NCBI GenBank assembly: GCA_900544865.1
Contig: UQXA01000050.1
Span: 1 to 11,713 of the forward strand
DNA length: 11,713 nt
Direction: 5' to 3'
From: an uncultured Collinsella sp.
Lineage (GTDB): Bacteria; Actinomycetota; Coriobacteriia; Coriobacteriales; Coriobacteriaceae
The notes beneath the pieces were generated by a model. That model ran no database searches. It was not told where the DNA came from and was given only the letters and a program-made list of their open reading frames with translations. Below are positions 1 through 5,439 of this stretch, piece by piece; positions within the stretch are counted from its first letter, which is position 1, and each line of letters begins with the position of its first letter. The position numbers and the translations under genes are program-made.

Positions 1-111
1 GCCCTTGCGGCCTAGTCGCTATTTAGGGCGTCCAAGATTTGGGGCGCAGTTCAAAACAACGGGACGGGCCTTTTTCGCTTGAGCAATCATGCAGCGACGT
101 GATGGGCCAAG
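1..111. other. Contig-end segment without a recognisable gene
   Basis: This short stretch lies downstream of the degV-like stop codon and runs to the contig edge. I see no coding region in it. On the + strand GGGCGTCC (27-34) can pair imperfectly with GGACGGGCC (about 62-70), ahead of five T (71-75). That could be the tail of a terminator for a gene lying off the left edge, but the loop is long and the stem is bulged. No convincing terminator for the minus-strand degV gene is visible here. Confidence 0.4.
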
Positions 112-1002
112 TTAATCCACGCGCTTGTCGCCCATAAAGAAGAGCGCCACCGTACCAGGTCCGGTGTGCGAACCGATCAGAGCACCGATGCTATTGATTT
201 CAATCTTGCCTTTGAGCTGTGGAACCTGTTCCTCAATCAGCGCCGCAACGGCCTCGGCATCCTCGCGGCACGCCGAATGGGACAAGATGCACTTACCCGA
301 ATAATCCACACCATCCTGCACGTGTGCCATCATGGTCTTGGCCATCTCGGATATCGCGCGTTTCTTAGTGCGAATCTTCTCACGTGGCGACAGCCCACCT
401 TCGCAATCGACCGTCATAAGTGGGCAAATCTTAAGCGCCGTGCCAATGATCGCGCTCGCGGCCGAAATGCGACCGCCGCGCAGGTAGCTCGACAGATCGG
501 TCGAGAAGAACCAGTGGTGCAGGTTGAGTTTATGCTCCTCAATCCAAGCGGCCGTCTCGTCGAGTAAAGCCCCGCTATCGCGCACGTCGGCGGCATATTC
601 CAGCAACAGACCAAAGCCCGAAGACGCCCCCAGCGAATCGATGACGCGCACCTTGCCGCCCTGGGGATAGCGATCCGCGAGCATCTGCGCCGCGACGCAG
701 GCCGATCCATACGTGCCCGAAATACCCGACGACAACGTCAGGTGCAGCACGTCTTTACCCTCGGCAACAAACGGCTCCCAAAACTCCTCGTACTCACCCA
801 CGCTCACCTGAGACGTCTTGGGCATGGCGCCCGCGGCAATCTGGGCAAAAAACTTGTCCGGCGTAATCGACTGATACAGATCGTCCGTATAGACAACATC
901 GTCGATCTCGTAATGAAAACACACGACAGGGATATTGCGCGCCGCAAAGAACTCACGGGTTCGGTCGGCGGCGGATTCACAGGTCAGGACAAAATCACTC
1001 AT
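112..1002 (-). CDS. DegV family fatty-acid-binding protein
   Basis: DegV proteins bind a long-chain fatty acid in a cleft between two domains; some (FakB) present it to the FakA kinase for phospholipid synthesis. The 296-residue product has the usual family length and landmarks: TCESAAD near the N-terminus (7-13), the Thr-Ser-Gln motif (63-65), the SSGISGTY lipid-carboxylate motif (91-98), LRGGRIS (174-180) and a C-terminal GSHTGPG (277-283). An in-frame ATG lies 18 bases upstream at 1020, but the internal ATG at 1002 has AAGGAG six bases before it while the upstream one has no Shine-Dalgarno sequence, so I start at 1002. It stands alone on the minus strand, divergent from the fructose-bisphosphatase gene. 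No fakA-like gene is in the window, so whether it is a true FakB is not decided. Confidence 0.93.
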   Translation of the reverse strand: MSDFVLTCESAADRTREFFAARNIPVVCFHYEIDDVVYTDDLYQSITPDKFFAQIAAGAMPKTSQVSVGEYEEFWEPFVAEGKDVLHLTLSSGISGTYGSACVAAQMLADRYPQGGKVRVIDSLGASSGFGLLLEYAADVRDSGALLDETAAWIEEHKLNLHHWFFSTDLSSYLRGGRISAASAIIGTALKICPLMTVDCEGGLSPREKIRTKKRAISEMAKTMMAHVQDGVDYSGKCILSHSACREDAEAVAALIEEQVPQLKGKIEINSIGALIGSHTGPGTVALFFMGDKRVD

Positions 1003-1008
1003 ATGAGG

Positions 1009-1014
1009 CTCCTT
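1009..1014 (-). promoter_or_regulatory. Ribosome binding site of the degV-like gene
   Basis: The minus strand reads AAGGAG here, followed by six bases and the ATG at 1002. This decides the start in favour of 1002 over the in-frame ATG at 1020, which would place this sequence inside the coding region. Confidence 0.75.
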
Positions 1015-1265
1015 ACTCATTGCTGCGCAAATTATCGCACAGTGAGCCTACATGCGGTACATATGTCCACTATTTACCAAATCGAACCAAATATAGTGAA
1101 CATCTTTACCACCATCGTCTCCACCGGCCCCATGCATAAATATCTGAGAAAACACCCTCTGTCGTCTCCACCCAACCGACACATCTACCTTCACTAAATC
1201 GATTTACCAAACCGTTCAGCCGACAATTCAGCCGCTGGCGCAAAATCGAAACAAAAGCGGCGCAT

Positions 1266-1295
1266 ACTGATAAACGTTTGATGCTGTTTATCAGT
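1266..1295 (+). promoter_or_regulatory. Perfect 10-base inverted repeat in the fbp leader
   Basis: ACTGATAAAC (1266-1275) is followed, after a ten-base spacer, by its exact reverse complement GTTTATCAGT (1286-1295). It ends 27 bases before the fbp start codon. The arms are AT-rich and followed by only four T, so a protein operator or a leader hairpin fits better than an intrinsic terminator. The left arm also forms part of the small palindrome AAACGTTT (1272-1279). The cognate regulator is unknown. Confidence 0.55.
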
Positions 1296-1310
1296 TTTAC
1301 CAGCCCCATC

Positions 1311-1316
1311 GGAAGG
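1311..1316 (+). promoter_or_regulatory. Ribosome binding site of fbp
   Basis: GGAAGG lies six bases before the ATG at 1323 and supports that start. In-frame TTG (1278) and ATG (1281) codons further upstream fall in or next to the inverted repeat and have no such site. Confidence 0.65.
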
Positions 1317-1322
1317 TGTTTC

Positions 1323-3239
1323 ATGGTCGCATTCGATCGCAACCCGCAAGACTTCAAGTATCTGCGCCTGCTGTCGAGACAGTTTCCCACCGAACAATCC
1401 GCATTTACCGAAATTATCAACCTCTCGGCCATCCTTAACCTACCCAAGGGCACCGAGCATTTTATGAGCGACGTGCATGGTGAGTACGAAGCCTTTATGC
1501 ACATCCTCAACAACTGCTCGGGCGTCGTGCGCGAACATGTCGACGAGATCTTTGGCGACACGCTCTCCTTTGACGAAAAGGGCGAGCTGTGTACGCTCAT
1601 CTACTATCCGCGCGAGAAGATCGACCTGGTCCGCAGTCAGCGCGAGGACTCGCCCACCTGGTACAAGACGATGCTTGACCAGCTCATCATGGTCGCTCGC
1701 TCACTTTCAAGCCGCTACACGCGCTCCAAGGTGCGTAAGGCCATCCCGCGCGATTACGCCTATATCATCGACGAGTTGTTGCACACGCACCCGGACGAGA
1801 ACAACTATCGCGTGCGCTATCACGAGCGCATCGTGGAGTCCATCCTGGAGACCGCCAGCGCCGACGACTTTATCGAGTCGCTCGCCTCGCTCATCAAGCG
1901 CCTGGCCGTCGACCACCTGCACCTGGTGGGCGACATCTTCGACCGCGGCGGCGGCGCGGCCAAGATTATGGACCGTCTGCTCACCTACCATTCGCTCGAC
2001 ATCCAGTGGGGCAACCACGACCTGCTGTGGATGGGCGCTGCGGCCGGTGAGCCCGCCTGCATCGCCACGGTACTGCGCAACAACCTGCGCTACGACAACT
2101 ACGAGATCCTGGAGAACGACTACGGCATCTCGCTGCGTGAGCTTGTCGCCTTTGCCGATGCCACCTACACCGCCGGTGAGTCCATCACCCCGCTGATCAA
2201 GGCCATCAATGTGCTGCTCTTTAAGCTCGAGGGCCAGATTATCCAGCGCCACCCCGAGTTCGATATGACCGACCGTCTGTTACTCGACAAGATCGAGCAC
2301 GGCACCGGCACGGTCACGCTCGCCGACGGCAGCGTGTGGCCACTCACGACCAACGACTTCCCCACTGTCGATCCAGCGGACCCCTATACGCTCACGCCCC
2401 AGGAGCAGCACATCATCGACAAGCTCGTGTCCGAGTTTGTCACCGCCGATCACCTGCATCGCCATATCGATTTCCTCTATTCCCACGGCTCGATGTACAA
2501 GGTCGCCAACGGCAACCTGCTGTTCCATGGCTGCGTTCCGCTCAACGAAGACGGCACCTTTAGCAGCATGAACTGCCTGGGCACCTGGCACGCTGGCCGC
2601 GATTATCTCGATTTTTGCGACCACATCGCCCGCCGCGCGTGGCGCGTGGGCGACCGCGATGCCCTCGACTGGATGTGGTACCTGTGGATTGGCTTCAATT
2701 CACCCGCCAGCGGACGCCTGGTGCGTACCTTTGAGCGCGCCTATATCGCCGATAAGAGCACCTGGGTCGAGCCGATGGACCCGTACTTCACGCTTACCAA
2801 GTCGCCCTCGGTCTGCGATGACATCATGCGCGAGTTTGGCGTCGCGCCCATGGCATGTTCGCCGACCGGACACATCATCAACGGCCACACGCCCGTTAAA
2901 ACCACCAAGGGCGAGCAGCCCATCCGCGCCGAGGGCAAGCTGCTGGTCATCGATGGCGGCTTCTGCCGCGCTTACCATCCCAAGACGGGCATCGCCGGCT
3001 ATACGCTCATCTCGAGCTCGCGCGGCTGCCGCCTCAAGTCGCACCGGGCCTTTACGACGGTTGCCGAGGCACTTACGCGCAACGTGGACATCGAAAGCGA
3101 GACCAACCGTTTTGACCAAGCGGACCGTCGCCGCATGGTGAGCGACACCGATACTGGCGCCAAGATCCGCAGCCAAATCCAAGACCTGCGTCAGCTGCTC
3201 GATGCATATAGAAACGGTGCTATCGAGGAGCGCGCCTAG
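1323..3239 (+). CDS. fbp: Class III (Firmicutes-type) fructose-1,6-bisphosphatase
   Basis: This cytoplasmic enzyme removes the 1-phosphate of fructose 1,6-bisphosphate, the committed step of gluconeogenesis (EC 3.1.3.11). The 638-residue product has the length of the Bacillus subtilis Fbp family (FBPase_2), unrelated to the E. coli types. It shows a calcineurin-like metallophosphatase core: SDVHGEYE with Asp50 and His52, GDIFDRGG (203-210), GNHD (230-233), then HGCVP (402-406) and NGHTPVK (520-526). Asp, His and Asn side chains in these motifs normally hold the two metal ions. A helical insertion separates GNHD from the later His motifs, as is usual in this family. The ATG at 1323 is chosen for its ribosome binding site and because family-like sequence starts there. 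The GtrA-family gene follows 78 bases later on the same strand and may share the transcript. The inverted repeat in the leader hints at regulation. Confidence 0.96.
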   Translation: MVAFDRNPQDFKYLRLLSRQFPTEQSAFTEIINLSAILNLPKGTEHFMSDVHGEYEAFMHILNNCSGVVREHVDEIFGDTLSFDEKGELCTLIYYPREKIDLVRSQREDSPTWYKTMLDQLIMVARSLSSRYTRSKVRKAIPRDYAYIIDELLHTHPDENNYRVRYHERIVESILETASADDFIESLASLIKRLAVDHLHLVGDIFDRGGGAAKIMDRLLTYHSLDIQWGNHDLLWMGAAAGEPACIATVLRNNLRYDNYEILENDYGISLRELVAFADATYTAGESITPLIKAINVLLFKLEGQIIQRHPEFDMTDRLLLDKIEHGTGTVTLADGSVWPLTTNDFPTVDPADPYTLTPQEQHIIDKLVSEFVTADHLHRHIDFLYSHGSMYKVANGNLLFHGCVPLNEDGTFSSMNCLGTWHAGRDYLDFCDHIARRAWRVGDRDALDWMWYLWIGFNSPASGRLVRTFERAYIADKSTWVEPMDPYFTLTKSPSVCDDIMREFGVAPMACSPTGHIINGHTPVKTTKGEQPIRAEGKLLVIDGGFCRAYHPKTGIAGYTLISSSRGCRLKSHRAFTTVAEALTRNVDIESETNRFDQADRRRMVSDTDTGAKIRSQIQDLRQLLDAYRNGAIEERA

Positions 3240-3317
3240 CACCACCCGCGGGGATTGGCTAAACTTGCTGAGTTTGTCATCCCCACGGCGTCCCCGCGCC
3301 ACCCTAAGGCAGGTACC

Positions 3318-3713
3318 ATGCAAAAGCTCCTTGCGCAGATCATGAAATTTGGCATCGTCGGTGTCATTGCCACGGTTATCGACTTTGGCATTATGAATCT
3401 GCTCCACTACGGTCTGGGCCTCAACATCCTAATTGCCAACACCAGCGGCTTTATCATCTCACTCATTTTTAACTACCTCGCAAGCATGGAGTACGTGTTT
3501 GCGCACAAGGAAGGCATGAGCCGCCGCCGCGAGTTCATCATCTTTGTCGTGCTGTCCGTGATCGGTTTGGTGCTCAACGACGGCATCGTGCTGGCGCTCA
3601 ACGCCGGTCTGGGGCTCGAGGCCAATATCGCCAAGATCTGCGCCACCGCGCTTGTCATGGTCTACAACTTTGTGACCCGAAAAATCTTCCTGGAGGGCGA
3701 CGAGACAAAATAG
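3318..3713 (+). CDS. GtrA family membrane protein, first of two paralogues
   Basis: GtrA-like proteins are small four-helix membrane proteins, thought to flip or help flip lipid-linked sugars (undecaprenyl- or polyprenyl-phosphate sugars) for cell-surface glycosylation. The product has 131 residues with four hydrophobic segments at about 10-32, 36-54, 72-96 and 101-119. Family features are KFGIVGVIATVIDFG at the start of helix 1, the loop MEYVFAHKEG, and the C-terminal VYNFVTRKIFLEG. The ATG at 3318 follows AAGGCAGGT and begins just before helix 1; an upstream in-frame TTG at 3255 would add a 21-residue extension with no family character. No glycosyltransferase gene is adjacent, so the sugar handled is unknown. 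It probably shares a transcript with fbp and is followed by a strong hairpin. Confidence 0.9.
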   Translation: MQKLLAQIMKFGIVGVIATVIDFGIMNLLHYGLGLNILIANTSGFIISLIFNYLASMEYVFAHKEGMSRRREFIIFVVLSVIGLVLNDGIVLALNAGLGLEANIAKICATALVMVYNFVTRKIFLEGDETK

Positions 3714-3734
3714 CTCGAAACCCCTGCGGCATTA

Positions 3735-3784
3735 CGACACCCACGGACGACGCGCACTCAGCGCAGTATCGTCCGTGGGTGTCG
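3735..3784 (+). terminator. Strong 16-base-pair hairpin after the first gtrA gene
   Basis: CGACACCCACGGACGA (3735-3750) is perfectly complementary to 3769-3784, around an 18-base loop that itself holds a small GCGC/GCGC stem (3752-3755 with 3761-3764). It starts 21 bases after the stop codon. The downstream sequence is only weakly T-rich (CTCGTTT), so it may stop transcription, stabilise the 3' end of the fbp-gtrA mRNA, or both. The stem is sequence-symmetric and could act in either direction. Confidence 0.6.
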
Positions 3785-3932
3785 CTCGTTTACGGGCAAA
3801 TTTTCAACGTTTGCGGATTAGCTCTTGAAAATTTGGCGAGTTCATATAGTTCTTGGCAAAGACCTTACGTTTCCCTTGTAAAAGCTCTAAAGTATCCTCT
3901 GCTCGATTCATCAACGCATTGGATGTGATTAC
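3785..3932 (+). promoter_or_regulatory. Intergenic region with a possible promoter for the second gtrA gene
   Basis: About 150 AT-rich bases between the hairpin and the second gtrA gene. TTACGT, a 17-base gap and TAAAGT (about 3867-3895) form a weak promoter candidate; the -10 is passable, the -35 poor. The preceding hairpin and the separate terminator argue that this gene has its own promoter somewhere here. Confidence 0.3.
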
Positions 3933-4340
3933 GTGCGCAAGGCGCTGGCACAACCTCATACCAAGCAGTTCCTCAAGTTTGCTGTCGTGGGTCTTATCTC
4001 CTTTGGCATCGACTGGGGCATGCTCATTGCGCTCGTCGAGCTGTTCCACCTCGACTTTTTGATGAGCACCACGGTTTCGTTTATCACGTCCGTCGTGGTC
4101 AACTACTGGCTCAGCATGAAGTACGTGTTCGACCACCGCGAAGGCATGAGCCGCAAGCGTGAGTTCACGATCTTCACCATCCTGTCGGTGATCGGCCTGG
4201 GCCTCAACGACCTGTACATGTTTGTGGGCGTCACGTTTTTGAGCATCGGCTACCAGGCCATGAAGGCCATCGCCACGTTCCTCGTCACCTGGTACAACTA
4301 CTTCAGCCGCCGCTTCTTCCTCGAGGGCGCACGGTCGTAG
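3933..4340 (+). CDS. GtrA family membrane protein, second of two paralogues
   Basis: The 135-residue protein has the same four-helix build as its upstream neighbour (helices at about 14-37, 42-60, 78-102 and 107-125). The two share KF-VG at helix 1, the loop (M)KYVFDHREGMSRKREF against MEYVFAHKEGMSRRREF, SVIGL-LND in helix 3, and a C-terminal YN-RR/K-FLEG motif, so they are clearly duplicates. Likely role: movement of lipid-linked sugar precursors across the membrane. The start is a GTG at 3933 with only a weak upstream GGA (3921-3923); family sequence begins within about 12 residues, and I see no better start. An efficient terminator follows. Pairing of the two proteins, or use of different sugars by each, are both possible. 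Confidence 0.9.
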   Translation: MRKALAQPHTKQFLKFAVVGLISFGIDWGMLIALVELFHLDFLMSTTVSFITSVVVNYWLSMKYVFDHREGMSRKREFTIFTILSVIGLGLNDLYMFVGVTFLSIGYQAMKAIATFLVTWYNYFSRRFFLEGARS

Positions 4341-4366
4341 TCGATTCACTATTTGCTTGAATGTAT

Positions 4367-4404
4367 AACCGGTTGGAATTCCCGTTCCAACCGGTTTTTT
4401 TGTT
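4367..4404 (+). terminator. Rho-independent terminator of the second gtrA gene
   Basis: AACCGGTTGGAA (4367-4378) pairs perfectly with TTCCAACCGGTT (4385-4396) around a six-base loop, and the transcript then runs into seven T (4395-4401). It lies 27 bases after the stop codon. Confidence 0.93.
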
Positions 4405-4440
4405 TGCAGAGAGACCCGGCGACCCAGTCCCATTCGCATG

Positions 4441-4478
4441 AAAAACGGGCGGTCCGGATGTTGGTCCGAACCGCCCGT
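4441..4478 (-). terminator. Rho-independent terminator of the riboswitch operon
   Basis: In the minus-strand transcript the 14-base arms (4465-4478 and 4445-4458) pair completely with one G-U wobble, around a six-base loop, and are followed by a short run of U (from the A-run 4441-4445). It lies 22 bases beyond the stop of the small DUF4430 protein and faces the gtrA terminator 36 bases away, so two convergent units are insulated from each other. Confidence 0.85.
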
Positions 4479-4500
4479 CTGGCGCGCTATGTCGAGGCCT

Positions 4501-5439
4501 CTAGCCCGTTACGTAATACCAAACAACGTTGTCGCCATTGGAGAGAACGTAGTTACTGCAGGCCGTCATGGGCGTTGTGCCGTTGACGGAGTACATCCAG
4601 CCGCTCGTGCCGCCGTACTGTTTCTCGGCCAAACCACCAATCGCGGAGACATACGTACCGTACGACGAGCCATGTGCGTTGACAGAAAGACCCAGCGCAC
4701 ACAGGGCATCGTAGACGGTAGCGCCTTCGTTAAAGGTAAAGGTGCCACCAGAGGACACAGGATTGCCCACAGAGCTCGATGTGACCGAAACCGTCACCGT
4801 AACGTAGCTAGGCTGCTGCGAGCTGCCCTGGTCGCCAGTAGAGGCGTTGCCGTTATCGGGGGCAGAAGATGCCCCGCTGGATGAGGAGGAGGCGCCAGGC
4901 GTAGAGCCGGCCCCGCCAGAAGAAGTCGAGTTCTGAGAAGTCGACTGATTGCCGTCGGTCTTTTTATTGCTGTTCTTCTCTCCAGACTTCTTGCCATCCT
5001 TGTCTTCGGACTTTTTGCTATCCGAGCCCTTGTTTGATTCCTTGTCCGAAGACTCGGACTCCTTCTTAGAGTCAGATTTATCCGAACCCTTAGACTCGTC
5101 GTTCGCACCATCCGAAGATTTGGAATCCTTGGAGCCAGCTTTACCCGAAGCGACGGTCGAGTCAGACCCCTTGGCGTCCTTCGCGACGACGCTCTCCCCC
5201 GTCACGGTCTGAACGATCCAGTCAATGGACCAGGCGCCGCTCTCGGAAGGATGGACGAAGCCCAGCGATATGACAATTAGCGCAACGCACGCGGCGGTCA
5301 GGACGCCAGTAAGCGCCTTCCGTCGAGGGGCGGACGCCGCCGAAGCGGCGCCCTGTTGCTTTGCATCGTCGAACTGAATGAACGAGGAATTTGGTTGCTT
5401 GGGGTCAGCGTCCTTGGATTTATTGGACACAGCCCTCAC
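4501..5439 (-). CDS. Membrane-anchored DUF4430 (transcobalamin-like C-terminal) protein
   Basis: The 312-residue protein has a cytoplasmic N-terminus, one hydrophobic helix (about 43-61), a long Ser/Lys/Asp-rich stalk (about 88-165), a Ser/Gly/Ala-rich stretch (about 165-210) and a C-terminal DUF4430 domain (about 212-310). The domain ends in the typical pattern SGWMYSVNG, a YVLSNGD turn and VVWYY. DUF4430 is related to the beta-domain of transcobalamin and intrinsic factor, which closes over cobalamin. With the B12 riboswitch upstream, a role in corrinoid capture near the membrane is likely but inferred. The GTG at 5437-5439 directly abuts the upstream TAG (5440-5442), so translation is probably coupled; a second in-frame GTG at 5430 has AGGTGA before it and may be the true start (309 residues). 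There is no lipobox or sortase signal. Confidence 0.85.
   Translation of the reverse strand: MRAVSNKSKDADPKQPNSSFIQFDDAKQQGAASAASAPRRKALTGVLTAACVALIVISLGFVHPSESGAWSIDWIVQTVTGESVVAKDAKGSDSTVASGKAGSKDSKSSDGANDESKGSDKSDSKKESESSDKESNKGSDSKKSEDKDGKKSGEKNSNKKTDGNQSTSQNSTSSGGAGSTPGASSSSSGASSAPDNGNASTGDQGSSQQPSYVTVTVSVTSSSVGNPVSSGGTFTFNEGATVYDALCALGLSVNAHGSSYGTYVSAIGGLAEKQYGGTSGWMYSVNGTTPMTACSNYVLSNGDNVVWYYVTG

Larger units (their letters stand above)
1003..1322. promoter_or_regulatory. Divergent intergenic regulatory region
   Basis: About 320 AT-richer bases separate the divergent degV-like and fbp genes and must hold both promoters. I see no small gene. Visible structure: CACTAT (1068-1073) facing ATAGTG (1093-1098); a 12-base palindrome TAAATCGATTTA (1195-1206); a near-identical pair ATTTACCAAATCG (1072-1084) and ATTTACCAAACCG (1202-1214); and a 10-base inverted repeat at 1266-1295. 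On the minus strand TTCACT (1095-1100) and TAAATA (1071-1076), 18 bases apart, could be a weak promoter for the degV-like gene. No confident -35/-10 pair is visible for fbp. Confidence 0.5.

Noticed and set aside
27..75. Possible plus-strand terminator at the left edge
   Set aside because: The stem has a two-base bulge and a 27-base loop; the five T alone are not enough to call it.
1278..1322. Upstream TTG/ATG start of fbp
   Set aside because: These codons lie in the inverted repeat, lack a ribosome binding site, and the 15 added residues do not look like the family; ATG 1323 has GGAAGG at good distance.
3255..3317. TTG start adding 21 residues to the first GtrA protein
   Set aside because: The extension is not hydrophobic or family-like, and the ATG at 3318 with AAGGCAGGT before it gives the usual GtrA length.
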